Assembly (NCBI RefSeq): GCF_900403705.1
Contig: NZ_OUNR01000020.1
Coordinates: forward strand, 1-64,000
DNA length: 64,000 nt
Direction: 5' to 3'
Source of the DNA: Nitrospira lenta
GTDB lineage: Bacteria; Nitrospirota; Nitrospiria; Nitrospirales; Nitrospiraceae
Shown: one piece after another, positions 34,595-44,294 of the stretch
Numbering within the stretch: position 1 is the first letter of the stretch
How the letters are laid out: every line of letters begins with the position of its first letter
The notes under the pieces: model-generated
Databases searched by the model: none
What the model saw: the letters and a program-made list of their open reading frames with translations, nothing else
What the model was told of the DNA's origin: nothing
Made by a program: the position numbers and the translations under genes

Positions 34595-35851
34595 GTGGCT
34601 AGTCGGGTAGTCATTACAGGTCTCGGAGTGGTGTCGCCGATCGGCATCGGTGTCAGCACCTTCTGGAAGTCGGCCATGGCCGGGCAGTCTGGCATTTCAG
34701 CGATTACCTCCTTCGACCCATTCCCCATGGACGGCTACCGCTCGAAGGTCGCCGGACAAATCCGAAACTTCTCCGCCGAACAACATATCGGTTCCTCGCA
34801 CGGCGACCGTGTCGATCGGTACGCGCAGTTTGCCCTTGCGGCGAGCCGTGAAGCGCTGGCTGATTCGGGAATGGATATGGAGAAAGAGTCGCCCCATCGC
34901 GTCGGCGTCATTGTCGGAGCCGGTATGGGCGGCATGGTGATGGGCGAACGGGAAATTACCCAACTCTATCTGCATCAGAAGCCACACCGCGTCCATCCCA
35001 ACTTTATCCCAGTCATCACGCTAAACTCAGCATCGGGAATTGTGGCCATGGCCACCGGCGCCAAAGGACCGAATTTCACGATTTCCACCGCCTGCTCATC
35101 TAGCGCCCACGCACTCGGCCAGGCCTGGCACACCATTCGAACCGGACAAGCCGATGCCGTCATCGTGGTCGGCGCCGATGCGAGCATTACGCCGCTTGTC
35201 TTTGCGGGATTTTGTTCGCTCCGCGCGCTCTCCAGCAAATTCAACGAGCAACCGGAACGGGCATCTCGCCCGTTCGACCGGGACCGGGACGGATTTGTGA
35301 TGGGGGAAGGCGCGGGATCCTTGATCGTGGAGTCTCTCGCCCATGCCAAGAAGCGCAAGGCTCGAATCTATGCGGAGCTCGCGGGCTATGCGGCGACAAG
35401 CGAAGCCTATCACATGGTCATTCCCCGCGAAGACGGCGAGGAAGTCGCCACCACGATGAAGCTAGCGTTGAACGCCGCTGATATCAGCCCCTCGGAAGTG
35501 GACTACATCAACGCCCACGCCACCTCGACCAACATCGGCGATGCCGTCGAGTCCAAAGCAATCCGAGCACTGTTTAAGAATCGTGCGGATAAAATCGCTA
35601 TCAGCGCCACCAAATCGCTGGTTGGCCATACCCTGGGAGCCGCCGGTGCCATCGGCGCCATCGCTACCACCCTGGCTATTCATACGGGACACATCCATCC
35701 CACCGCCAATTATGATAACCCTGATCCCGATTGCCGGCTGGGCGGCCTCAGCCGTGACCCACAAGAGAAGAAAATTCGAGCCGCGCTCCTGAACGCCTTC
35801 GGGTTCGGCAGCAACAATGCTGCGGTCGTCTTGAAACGATTCCGTGCCTAA
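34595..35851 (+). CDS. fabF: Beta-ketoacyl-ACP synthase II (FabF-like)
   Basis: Elongates acyl-ACP by condensation with malonyl-ACP. 418 residues starting with GTG after GAGGAG. The active-site Cys167 is in FTISTACSSSAHALGQ, with His in NAHATSTNIGD and in KSLVGHTLGAAGA. The thiolase-fold hallmark RPFDRDRDGFVMGEGAG is present. The gene lies between lptG and a dedicated acyl carrier protein gene, so it may serve lipid A acyl chains rather than general fatty acid synthesis; that link is inference. Confidence 0.92.
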   Translation: MASRVVITGLGVVSPIGIGVSTFWKSAMAGQSGISAITSFDPFPMDGYRSKVAGQIRNFSAEQHIGSSHGDRVDRYAQFALAASREALADSGMDMEKESPHRVGVIVGAGMGGMVMGEREITQLYLHQKPHRVHPNFIPVITLNSASGIVAMATGAKGPNFTISTACSSSAHALGQAWHTIRTGQADAVIVVGADASITPLVFAGFCSLRALSSKFNEQPERASRPFDRDRDGFVMGEGAGSLIVESLAHAKKRKARIYAELAGYAATSEAYHMVIPREDGEEVATTMKLALNAADISPSEVDYINAHATSTNIGDAVESKAIRALFKNRADKIAISATKSLVGHTLGAAGAIGAIATTLAIHTGHIHPTANYDNPDPDCRLGGLSRDPQEKKIRAALLNAFGFGSNNAAVVLKRFRA

Positions 35852-35880
35852 GCGACTCCCGACCAAGAGGAATGACACCA

Positions 35881-36191
35881 TGGCCGACCAAGTAATCGTC
35901 GATAAAATTATCCAGGCTCTCGCGGAATATTTGAAACGGGATGCCGGCACCATCAAGGCCGCGCACCACCTTCGCGATGACCTCGGCCTAGACTCAATGG
36001 CGGTCATTGAATTGTTGTATAAGATCGAAGAAACCTTTGATCTTCAAATTCCAGACCAGGACCTGGTCGGCTTGGCCACCGTCGGATCAGTTGCCTCCTA
36101 CGTCGAAGGGCGTCTGGCCCCGGCAAAACCGGCAGCAAAGAAGACCGCAAAACCGGCTACCGTCAAATCGACCAAAAAGCGGAAGGCCTAG
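35881..36191 (+). CDS. Acyl carrier protein with a Lys/Ala-rich tail
   Basis: 103 residues from ATG after GAGG. The phosphopantetheine site is [19 protein letters not shown] (Ser about 39), with the DSM variant instead of the usual DSL. The core ends near residue 78, and the last 25 residues ([19 protein letters not shown]) form a positively charged tail that ordinary ACPs lack. lpxD starts 2 bases after its stop, so the pair is translationally linked. It probably supplies acyl groups for lipid A. Confidence 0.85.
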
Positions 36192-36193
36192 CC

Positions 36194-37291
36194 ATGCGTG
36201 CGTCCTCCCCCTCCATACCGCTGACCCTCGATCAAATACATCAGCTAGTCGGAGGGGAACTTCACGGAGACGGAGCAACTCCCATCAGGGCAGTAGACAG
36301 TCTCTCGGATGCCACAGCCGAAGCCATCGCCTTCGTCACCAGCGACAAGGACTTGAAAATACCGGATGGCATCACGGCCGGCGCGTTGCTCACGCATCGC
36401 CACCTGCCCGAGCTGCCAATTCCCCACATCGTCGTAACGAATCCCAAACTCGCCTGGGCTCGCGTCGCTCAACGATTGGCTCCCCCCTATCTCCCACGCG
36501 GAATCGCAGCGGACCTTGCCAGAGGCAGCCAGGTCGAGATCGGACCCGACGTATCGATATGGTCGTCCGTCACCTTAGGGGATCACGTCACCATCGGTGC
36601 ACGAGTGACACTCTATCCCGGTGTGTTTGTGGGCTCCGACTCCACGATCGGCGACGATTCAATCCTCTATCCCAATGTCGTGATCCGCGAAGGATGCACC
36701 ATCGGCGCCCGCGTCATCATTCATAGCGGAACTGTGGTGGGCTCAGATGGCTTCGGGTATGCCCAAGATCATGGACGGCACGTAAAAATTCCACAGCTCG
36801 GCGGCGTAATGATCGAAGATGATGTGGAAATCGGCGCGAACGTGACGATCGACCGCGCAACCACGCCGAAGAGACACACGCGCATTAAGACCGGAACGAA
36901 GGTAGACAATCTCGTTCAGATCGCGCACAACGTCACCATCGGCGCGCATTCCATCGTCGTCGCGCAGGTCGGTATTGCCGGAAGCACGACCATCGGACAG
37001 CACGTGATGATCGGGGGACAGGCCGGATTGGCAGATCACATTACAATCGGAGATCAGGTCATGATTGCCGCCCGAGCCGGAGTCAATCGGAGCCTTGAGC
37101 CCAATCAAATCGTCTCAGGGGCACCGGTTATGCCGCACGAAACCTGGATGAAAGCACAGGCCGTCATTCCCAGACTTCCGGAACTACGGCAACTGGTAAG
37201 GAGTCTGGAACAACGTGTAGCGACACTGGAAAACCAGCTTGTCCAGACGTCCCGCCCCGCAAAGAAATCCTCTACACGCACCCGCAAATAG
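36194..37291 (+). CDS. lpxD: UDP-3-O-(3-hydroxyacyl)glucosamine N-acyltransferase LpxD
   Basis: Third step of lipid A synthesis, transferring a 3-hydroxyacyl group from ACP. 365 residues. An N-terminal uridine-binding domain (about 1-100) is followed by left-handed beta-helix hexapeptide repeats (100-315), with the conserved [22 protein letters not shown] segment. A C-terminal helix with a heptad pattern follows. A Lys/Arg/Ser-rich tail ends the chain ([13 protein letters not shown]). Last gene of the lptF-lpxD run. Confidence 0.95.
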   Translation: MRASSPSIPLTLDQIHQLVGGELHGDGATPIRAVDSLSDATAEAIAFVTSDKDLKIPDGITAGALLTHRHLPELPIPHIVVTNPKLAWARVAQRLAPPYLPRGIAADLARGSQVEIGPDVSIWSSVTLGDHVTIGARVTLYPGVFVGSDSTIGDDSILYPNVVIREGCTIGARVIIHSGTVVGSDGFGYAQDHGRHVKIPQLGGVMIEDDVEIGANVTIDRATTPKRHTRIKTGTKVDNLVQIAHNVTIGAHSIVVAQVGIAGSTTIGQHVMIGGQAGLADHITIGDQVMIAARAGVNRSLEPNQIVSGAPVMPHETWMKAQAVIPRLPELRQLVRSLEQRVATLENQLVQTSRPAKKSSTRTRK

Positions 37292-37312
37292 CCGCATCTG
37301 ATTCGTACTGGA

Positions 37313-37837
37313 CTAGACGCGGCCACGCCAGAAAAACAACCGCGCCCAATAGAATCCTGCCCACGGCAAGAGAATAGCCGGAACCATTGAGACCTGTCCA
37401 ATCGAAATCGCCAGCCAGGATCCGCCGAGCATGACCCCTGTACCCAGCATGTACGCCATCGGGATCAACGAACGCCCCGGATGCTCCAAAGCCGCTGGTT
37501 CAGGAGCTTTCGCCCCCTTCTTGCTCTGCTTGGCCGTGGCCACTCGTATGCGGGCCGCCAAGACCTCTGGGAACGATTGTAAAAGATACCAGTGGTAACG
37601 AGACTGGGCAAACCCCAGCGCCGTACCCAACGCGATTAACCCCGTACTCTGAAGGAATGTCCCCCAGGTGTACTGATCTGTGGCAAAGAGTTGATATCCC
37701 AGTCCCGCGACTCCCCCCAGCATACTGACCAAGCCGACCAGCCCGGAAGGAATCAGTATGTAGGTCTTGATGTAATCATGCGCGTGTTTTGTCACCTGCT
37801 CCGGCCGTTGTACGGTAATCAGCTTGGGCACAATCAC
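37313..37837 (-). CDS. Hypothetical membrane protein, 174 aa
   Basis: About four hydrophobic helices: 27-48 (YILIPSGLVGLVSMLGGVAG), 62-82, 124-145 and 148-166. A short Lys-rich cytoplasmic loop (QSKKGAKAPE) lies between the middle helices. No family recognised. Convergent with lpxD, 21 bp apart. Confidence 0.6.
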   Translation of the reverse strand: MIVPKLITVQRPEQVTKHAHDYIKTYILIPSGLVGLVSMLGGVAGLGYQLFATDQYTWGTFLQSTGLIALGTALGFAQSRYHWYLLQSFPEVLAARIRVATAKQSKKGAKAPEPAALEHPGRSLIPMAYMLGTGVMLGGSWLAISIGQVSMVPAILLPWAGFYWARLFFWRGRV

Positions 37838-38403
37838 CTCATTCGATTAGACACACATCCGAGACTAGCAATAATATTCCTGCAACTCCTCCGCGACCTC
37901 CGCAATCCAAAAAATTCGCAACGGCACCTGGATCGATCATCTGAATGACAAGGTCTCATTCTTCACGATAGGCCTGTCGTTCATCTTCTAACATTCGCGA
38001 TCACCAGGATCAACGTTCCCTTTTCGCGCCTGAACCGCGAAACCTCCCTGCCGACATAGCGCCCAACGCAGGTCGATCTATTTTCCCTTGCACGGTAACA
38101 AAATTCGCCCTTCAACACGGCATCTTGCAGCCTATCGTGGCATTCAGCAGACGACCCTCAAAACGCGACAGTCTTATGTCCACAAAATCTGTGCATGACC
38201 TGTGGGTATCCATGTGGATGATGGCCCAACCAGCATCACAGGTGCCATCGACACCTCTACGCCTATTTTTTAGGCACTGTTTCATCACTTATATCAAATG
38301 GATATGCGTCGTCCGCTCATAGCAAGACCTCACCACTAGCCATAGAGCTAGTGCATAAAATCAATGCGTTATAAGGGCAGCGCGCGAGGGTGCGGAGATG
38401 AAA
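37838..38403. other. 566-bp intergenic stretch
   Basis: Between the membrane protein gene and the end of the HD-GYP gene. I see no credible gene on either strand; short frames here have no protein-like pattern. The only structure is the hairpin at 38334-38353. Confidence 0.5.
38334..38353 (-). terminator. Hairpin after the chemosensory operon
   Basis: CACTAGC/GCTAGTG, 7-bp stem with 6-base loop, 51 bases downstream of the HD-GYP stop. No T-run on the minus strand. Confidence 0.35.
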
Positions 38404-40491
38404 TTAGGCAGGAAGAATTTCTTCGATAGTCGCTCGCTCAAGACGCCCGAGATTCACCCATTGTTCAGCCATGGGAACCAGCGTCTTCAGGCGCAGTTCC
38501 AGCGCTTCAAGGCGAATGGGTAACGACGTCACCTTTCGGTACGCGGTGACCGTCAAAAACGACTTCAACCCTTGGAGAAACATCATAATGGTCATCGCCT
38601 GAACCACCTTCGCCTGATCATGTAAGAATTCGACATGGCCAAGAATGGGATCGAGCTGTGACGCCGTAACAAAGCTGGCGGCCTGCGCCCGAAGAGAGGC
38701 GAGCGCTTCCGTCATTTGCGGGACATGCGAATGAACGGCCTGGAGAAACTCACTATCCTGCCGATCCAAGTCGCGAAGGATCCGCTCAATTGTAGACACA
38801 TCGACCGGCTGTTCCCCCTCGCCTACCGCTTCAGCATGATGGATCACGGCTTCGAGCATGTCCCGCGCTGGCTGCATCGATCTCGATCGAGCTTTCTGCA
38901 ACTCACGCAACGCACTTAACAATGGGAGTGAGGGGAGCGAGGACCATTCAGGCTCCGAGTCATTGGAATGGAGACTAGCCGTGGCCATCTCAGCAGATTC
39001 GACAGCATTCACCTCCTCATCTACGACAGACACTTCCTCGTCAGTACCTGTCTGTTCATCTCCCGCTATGCTCTGAGAGGGAATGGCTGCCAACTGTCGG
39101 ACCGCGGCGATGACTCGTCCCAACCCTTGGTGCAAATGGCGCAACGACTCGGTCGCAACGGCCGTCTCTGCTCCGCCGACATCACGAAGCGTAGGCAGCA
39201 GATTCGTCGCCATTGACTCAATCTCATCAAGATGCACCGTGGCGGCAGACCTCGCCAAATTTGTGATCCCGTTGAGGACAATCCCATAAACATGCGAACG
39301 AACCGGCCCCTCTTTGCCAGCACTGAGCCGGGCGAGCGCCGATTGAATTTGTGCCAGCCATTCGTGCGCCTCCAACGCAAACAAGCCCACGACTTCTTTG
39401 TCGAATCCGACATCCTCTGGACTCAGCGTCTCCGCACCGGACTCGTGACTCAGGATCGCCTCAGATTTCGCCCCGTCCGCGGCACCTGGATGGCGCGCAT
39501 GTTCAACAACGCCTTGAATGGCAGTCGCAATGGCATCAAGGCTCTCCAGAAGCGATGTAAACTGATCCGACGCCGCGCCCATCGGGACCTCAGCGTTTGG
39601 AATCTCCGGCGCAAACGTGAGCCGACCGACCACGGGAGCCTTGAGCGCTTCGATAATACTCACCAGCGGGGTCAGACTGAGATCAATATGCCGGTTCTCC
39701 GCATTACCCGCGTCTCCAGATTCATCGACCTCTACGATCGGCCGGAGCGGGTACCGCACATTGACACTCACGACTGTTCCAGTTTCTCCCGTAGTCAGCT
39801 GAACGGTCGTCCCAAGGGGATACACCGACAGCTGCTCGACCAACGCCTTGGTGATCTCCCGTGGAAAGGTCGCCCGCTCCGCCACCAGCAACTCCTTAAT
39901 CGCTTCATGCGGAAAGAGCCGGGGTCGATACGGCCGCTCGCTGATCAACGCGTCAAACACGTCGGAGACGCCGATGATCAATGCCATCTCGCTGATTTGC
40001 CGGCCTTTCAACCGATTCGGATAGCCCAACCCATTGGTGCGTTCATGCGCTTGACGAATCAATTCCGCTAACCACGCATAGCCAGCCCCCGACCGCTTGA
40101 TCGCCTCATACCCTAGTTCCGGATGTTGCTCGATCAACGTTCGTTCGTCCGCCGACAGGCGCCCGGCTTTCGTGACCAGCGATTGAGGCACCGCAAACAA
40201 TCCAATGTCGTGAAGCAAGCCTGCCAGCGCCAGCCGCTCCAATTCACGCCCATAATATCCCAGCCCCATCCCCACCTTCGTCGACACCACGGCCACATTC
40301 AGGAGATTCGTCAAGAGCGGCGATCCCGACGGACTGGAGAGCGCCATGACAATTAATTCATCGCTGCGCTTCAACGACGCAACCAGCGCCATGGCTATGG
40401 CTTCGAGCCGATCGAGTTCAATGGTTCGTTGACTTTGTATGGCCGAGGCGACCAGTGTCAGCTCGGCTTCGGCATCCCTATACCATGTCAT
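38404..40491 (-). CDS. Divergent HD-GYP protein fused to a degenerate Hpt-like module
   Basis: 695 residues from MTWYRD. HD-GYP region about 40-215: GLLHDIGLFAVP (His94, Asp95), HPELGYEAI (His123), QAHERTNGLGYP and VSDVFDALISERPYR. Several canonical positions differ: HHE is AHE, the DG.GYP Asp is Asn, and the usual upstream His is absent, so cyclic-di-GMP hydrolysis is uncertain. A PilZ-like or linker segment follows. From about 360 on it is paralogous to the whole 312-aa protein at 41440 (FALEAHEWLAQI; C terminus WVNLGRLERATIEEILP), but without the His. Last gene of the cluster. Confidence 0.8.
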   Translation of the reverse strand: MTWYRDAEAELTLVASAIQSQRTIELDRLEAIAMALVASLKRSDELIVMALSSPSGSPLLTNLLNVAVVSTKVGMGLGYYGRELERLALAGLLHDIGLFAVPQSLVTKAGRLSADERTLIEQHPELGYEAIKRSGAGYAWLAELIRQAHERTNGLGYPNRLKGRQISEMALIIGVSDVFDALISERPYRPRLFPHEAIKELLVAERATFPREITKALVEQLSVYPLGTTVQLTTGETGTVVSVNVRYPLRPIVEVDESGDAGNAENRHIDLSLTPLVSIIEALKAPVVGRLTFAPEIPNAEVPMGAASDQFTSLLESLDAIATAIQGVVEHARHPGAADGAKSEAILSHESGAETLSPEDVGFDKEVVGLFALEAHEWLAQIQSALARLSAGKEGPVRSHVYGIVLNGITNLARSAATVHLDEIESMATNLLPTLRDVGGAETAVATESLRHLHQGLGRVIAAVRQLAAIPSQSIAGDEQTGTDEEVSVVDEEVNAVESAEMATASLHSNDSEPEWSSLPSLPLLSALRELQKARSRSMQPARDMLEAVIHHAEAVGEGEQPVDVSTIERILRDLDRQDSEFLQAVHSHVPQMTEALASLRAQAASFVTASQLDPILGHVEFLHDQAKVVQAMTIMMFLQGLKSFLTVTAYRKVTSLPIRLEALELRLKTLVPMAEQWVNLGRLERATIEEILPA

Positions 40492-40533
40492 GGACACTCG
40501 TACTCTCCTTCTTCCCAACCGTATCCGGTCAGC

Positions 40534-41388
40534 CTAATGCGACGCTGCAACGCGTAGCACCAGCGGCCGATCGATGTGATCAACGTTTCCGTGCGCTCCG
40601 CTCAACAAGCAGAGATCGCAGAGCGCATTAATCAAGCGGCAGACACCGCCTGTGTGCCGATAAATCGCTTCCACCGCCTCCACCGTAAACAGCCTTCGCG
40701 CACACCCTGCCGCAGCTAATCGGCCTTGAATATAGGTCTGCGTTTCGACAACGTCAAACCGCTCCAGGTGATACCGTACCGCGATCCGTTGCATCAGCTG
40801 TGGGATGCCCGCTATCCGTTCTCGAAGTTCCGGCTGGCCAAGCAGCACAAGCGTCAACAGAAACCGATTGTTCATCTGATAATTCATCAGGAGCCTGACT
40901 TCGTCAAAGATCCGATCCTCAAGGATTGTTTGGGCCTCATCGATGACCAGCACCGTATCGAGCCCTTGACTGGCATTCGACAGCAAATGCTCATTCAAAC
41001 GCCTCAGCTGCATCGCCTTTGAACCACCGACCGGCAATCCGAATTGATACAGAATTTCTCCAAGAAATTGCTTTTCAGGAAGAGAGGGATTCGCCAGCAA
41101 GGCCACATCATACTTTGCCCTCGCCAGATTGAGAATCAGCGCACGGCTCAGAAGAGTCTTCCCGCTTCCGATCTCGCCGGTCAGCATGACCGCGCCCTTC
41201 CGAGCCTGAATCCCATACAGAATCCGTTGCCGCGCCTCCTCATGTTTGACCGAGGGGACATAAAAACGCGGATCGGGAACATTCTCAAATGGCTGGGTCT
41301 GCAATCCCCAATGCTGTTCGTACGTGAAAGGCACGGGCTCAGCAATTAACACATTCGTCTCCATTCCATCTTCACTGTACGAACACAT
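40534..41388 (-). CDS. ExeA/MshM-like AAA ATPase
   Basis: 284 residues (260-276 if a later ATG is used). Walker A GEIGSGKT near 70, Walker B VLVIDEAQTI near 147, then sensor-like LVLLGQPELRERI. The N-terminal YEQHWGLQTQPFENVPDPRFY matches the start of ExeA/general-secretion ATPases. These bind peptidoglycan or assembly factors for secretion and type IV pili; here the peptidoglycan-binding tail is absent. In this cluster it may link the chemosensory output to a pilus or secretion machine, which is inference. Confidence 0.85.
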   Translation of the reverse strand: MCSYSEDGMETNVLIAEPVPFTYEQHWGLQTQPFENVPDPRFYVPSVKHEEARQRILYGIQARKGAVMLTGEIGSGKTLLSRALILNLARAKYDVALLANPSLPEKQFLGEILYQFGLPVGGSKAMQLRRLNEHLLSNASQGLDTVLVIDEAQTILEDRIFDEVRLLMNYQMNNRFLLTLVLLGQPELRERIAGIPQLMQRIAVRYHLERFDVVETQTYIQGRLAAAGCARRLFTVEAVEAIYRHTGGVCRLINALCDLCLLSGAHGNVDHIDRPLVLRVAASH

Positions 41389-41439
41389 CGTGTCAGGGAT
41401 ACTCAGACAATGGTGTAACAGAAAGAGACTGGACCATCA

Positions 41440-42378
41440 CTACGCAACAGGCAACAAGGCTTCGATGGCTTCTCGCTCTCGCCGGCCAGCCTCTACCCAC
41501 TCGTGAATGATCCCGGGCATCTTACGCAGTCGATCCTCCACTCGCTTGAACTGAGCAGCCGGAGGCCTCACCCGCCGCTCCGTTACCAGTAGAAGAAAGC
41601 TCTGTAGTCCTGTGAAAAACGTCATAGCCTCGCCCGCGTTCACCTGTTGGGACACCGACCAAAGCTCAGCAACCTGGTTTGTCATTGCGCGCCACTCGGG
41701 GAAGGCCTCGTCCCATTCATCTCCAGACGTCCGCGCCATCGTTTCAATGCCGTCAGATACGAGCGGGCCAATCCGCTGCACTAGTTGCGCAAACGCTTGC
41801 TCAACTTCTGCGCCTCGCTCAAGAACCTCGCGCAACGACGCGGCATCACAATGCGTCACGCCATGTTTTGTCATCCCGTCAATCTGCGCAAGAATGGTCT
41901 TCGTGACATGGCATGGCATAGCCATACTGCCGGCCAAGCGACCGATCAGATCGGTGAGAGCAATCTGGAACTCTTGCGCCGGTACGGTAACGGGCCCTAC
42001 GTTGTCAGTGGCAGACTCCGCATCAAAGGCCACACCGGTCGCCCGGGTCAGCGCATCGTGAATCTGGCCCAATTGTTTGCAGAGCGCCAGAAATGCGGAG
42101 GCTGACAGAGGTACAGAGGGATTCTGTACGGCCTCAATCAAAGGCAGGCCGGCGAAGCTGGCCTGCTCCACTTCGTGCAGATTGATCGTCGCCGCGGACC
42201 CGCCAAGATTCGTGAGTCCGGCTTTGATCGCGTGCGCCAACTTGAGATGGCGATCAGCCGGAGGGCCTTGCTGCAATTCATCGAGCGCCACGTGGATCTG
42301 TTGCAGCCACTCCTGCGCTTCCTGGGCAAACAGCGCAATCAACTCTTTTTGAAACTCATCGTCTGTATCGACTGCCAT
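41440..42378 (-). CDS. Hpt-like (FimL-style) signalling protein
   Basis: 312 residues. The N-terminal 110 residues have the order of a histidine-phosphotransfer domain: FQKELIALFAQEAQEWLQQI, then LAHAIKAGLTNLGGSAATIN, where His49 sits at the phospho-His place but the surrounding K-G-S pattern is altered. The remaining 200 residues are helical with no known domain, and repeat at the end of the HD-GYP protein. Pil-Chp systems contain similar non-catalytic Hpt proteins. It might buffer or relay phosphate, or act only as a scaffold. Confidence 0.65.
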   Translation of the reverse strand: MAVDTDDEFQKELIALFAQEAQEWLQQIHVALDELQQGPPADRHLKLAHAIKAGLTNLGGSAATINLHEVEQASFAGLPLIEAVQNPSVPLSASAFLALCKQLGQIHDALTRATGVAFDAESATDNVGPVTVPAQEFQIALTDLIGRLAGSMAMPCHVTKTILAQIDGMTKHGVTHCDAASLREVLERGAEVEQAFAQLVQRIGPLVSDGIETMARTSGDEWDEAFPEWRAMTNQVAELWSVSQQVNAGEAMTFFTGLQSFLLLVTERRVRPPAAQFKRVEDRLRKMPGIIHEWVEAGRREREAIEALLPVA

Positions 42379-42431
42379 GCCGCTTCATTCCTTCGCATGC
42401 GCACACATCCAGGCCCGGGACATCGCTCTAT

Positions 42432-43814
42432 TTACACCCGTCCCTTGCCACTGCCGAGCTGAGATGCCAGTCCGGCTATTTCTCCAAGCTTGCGCGCCAT
42501 CTCTTCAAACCGCTTCATCGATTGTTCAGCGGACTGTTCAGACTCCGAGACGCGCCGAGCCAACACGGCGTTCCGATCCCGCTCGGTCTCCAAGAGCTTC
42601 TCGAACTCTTGAGCCGCTGCCACCATCTTTTCCAACTCATGAATACGGCTCTCCTTGGCGCGCCCGATCTGAGTCGCCTCAGCCAGTTGCTGTTCCAGCT
42701 CGCCGACCTGCTGCAGGCCGCGTTCAGCCTCGGCTAGACGTTCGATCAACTCTCCGGCACATGCCCGTTCCGCCGTCAGTGCGGCTTCTGTTTGCGTCAC
42801 CTGTCGGTCCAAGTCGGCCGCGCGATGCTCTTCGCTGAGCAGCCGCGCTTCCAGATCTCTCGCCCGGGCCGCCGCGGCCTCCAAGACGGTCAATTGTTCA
42901 ACCAATTTTGTCGTAGCCGCCCGTTCGGTCATCAGCGTGGATTCCAATTGAGGCACCACGCTCACCGCTTGTTGGAGATCGGCAATCTGCCGATGAAAGG
43001 CTTGAAGGGAATCCTGCTCAGACTTCAGCGCAGACTCGAGAGCCGATGACTTCGCCTGTGCATCCGCAAGCAAATCTTCACCGCTGGCAAGCTGCGCCTT
43101 GAGCGACGCAATCTGCTGCCGCTCTTGAGCCAGCTCAGCTTCAATGGCTTGTGCCCGGCTCGACTGACTACTGGCTTCTTCAACACGCTGCCGCTCGACC
43201 GCAAGTTGATCCTCGTATTCCTTGACCTGTGCCGCCAGGGCCTCCAGCTCCTCAACTCGCTTCCTGAACCCTTCACCCTTGCCCCGCTCAGTTTGAAGCT
43301 GAATCTCAAGCTCGCCGACCTGCGCGACCGCCTGCTTATAGGTCGCGAGCTGCTCGTCCGTGATGCGCGGGCCGCTCCATATTTCAACGGGCGCGACTGG
43401 CTTGGAAGCCGTCACGGCAGGAGAAGGAGCCACGACCGCAGAGTCCTGACGCTTGGCAAGTAATTCCAGAACCCGATCCTTGAGTGACGTTCCTTGAAAC
43501 GGCTTTTTGAGAACCCCATCGGCATGGCAAGACTCAGCCTGTTTCGTGACTTCGTCATTCACAATTCCTGAAATCAGCAATACTGGAGTTGTGGCCAGCG
43601 ACGCATGTCCCCGCACAAAGGCGCAGACTTCATATCCGCTCTTATCCGGCATGATCACGTCCGACACAACGACGTCCGGTCGTTCCTTTGCCAAATACGC
43701 CAGCGCCTCTTCTCCATTCGCGGCTAAGGTGACGCCAAGTCCAGCCTCCGTCAATAAGCGCTCCGCAACTTTTCTGACCGCAATGCTGTCATCTGCTACA
43801 AGAATCTTCGGCAT
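42432..43814 (-). CDS. Receiver-coiled-coil protein (FrzS-like layout)
   Basis: 460 residues from MPKILVADDS; GGGAG lies 5 bases before this ATG, so the upstream in-frame codons are dropped. The N-terminal receiver domain has Asp52 (VVVSDVIMPDKSG) as phospho-acceptor and a conserved Lys in VLKKPFQG. After a Pro/Ala linker, residues about 150-455 form a near-continuous coiled coil (QLQTERGKGEGFRKRVEELE onward). The same order occurs in FrzS, a polar motility protein, which suggests a positional or motility-linked output. No DNA-binding domain. Confidence 0.85.
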   Translation of the reverse strand: MPKILVADDSIAVRKVAERLLTEAGLGVTLAANGEEALAYLAKERPDVVVSDVIMPDKSGYEVCAFVRGHASLATTPVLLISGIVNDEVTKQAESCHADGVLKKPFQGTSLKDRVLELLAKRQDSAVVAPSPAVTASKPVAPVEIWSGPRITDEQLATYKQAVAQVGELEIQLQTERGKGEGFRKRVEELEALAAQVKEYEDQLAVERQRVEEASSQSSRAQAIEAELAQERQQIASLKAQLASGEDLLADAQAKSSALESALKSEQDSLQAFHRQIADLQQAVSVVPQLESTLMTERAATTKLVEQLTVLEAAAARARDLEARLLSEEHRAADLDRQVTQTEAALTAERACAGELIERLAEAERGLQQVGELEQQLAEATQIGRAKESRIHELEKMVAAAQEFEKLLETERDRNAVLARRVSESEQSAEQSMKRFEEMARKLGEIAGLASQLGSGKGRV

Positions 43815-43844
43815 ACTGACTCCCTTCACCTCTGTTCATAAATA

Positions 43845-44294
43845 TCAACCTTGGACAGCCCCTAAGCGCGCGGCTGAAATAATGGGAACGTCTTCAAACT
43901 CATCGGTGAAACATCCGACCGTATGAATATCTTTGTCGCGATAGGCCTGAATCTTTGCGGCATCGAGAGAATGCAACACCGGCATTTCCTCATCAATGCA
44001 TATCGCCATCGCACCGCCGGCCTGTTTGGCCATCAAGCAGAGGCGCTGCTCGCCCTTCACCCGAACCTTCAGCATCCCGGCGAGATCACAAACAGGAAAC
44101 ACCTCCTGGTCTCGGCGAATAACCGCCGAGATGAAGGGGGTACGGCTGGGAATTGGAATACTGCCAACCCAGGCTGATACCCCGATGATTTCTTCAGTTT
44201 TCACCGCAAGCCGACGGCCCCCTACTGAAAAGACCAGCAGACGGCACAGCTGGGAAGTGGCCTTGCGCTGCCGGCCAACCGCTCCCCTTAACAT
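43845..44294 (-). CDS. CheW-like coupling protein (divergent)
   Basis: 149 residues. The CheW SH3-like fold is seen in LLVFSVGGRRLAVKTEEIIGVSAW, IPIPSRTPFISAVIRRDQEVFPVCDL and ICIDEEMPVLHS. The start overlaps the stop of the next CheW gene (ATGTTAA). It is more divergent than the CheW near the MCP, so it may bind a different receptor or another signalling protein. Confidence 0.8.
   Translation of the reverse strand: MLRGAVGRQRKATSQLCRLLVFSVGGRRLAVKTEEIIGVSAWVGSIPIPSRTPFISAVIRRDQEVFPVCDLAGMLKVRVKGEQRLCLMAKQAGGAMAICIDEEMPVLHSLDAAKIQAYRDKDIHTVGCFTDEFEDVPIISAARLGAVQG

Noticed and set aside
38160-38225. DnaA-box-like words (TTATGTCCACA, TGTGGGTATCC, TGTGGATG)
   Set aside because: Imperfect matches, no AT-rich unwinding region and no dnaA or dnaN nearby, so no case for an origin.
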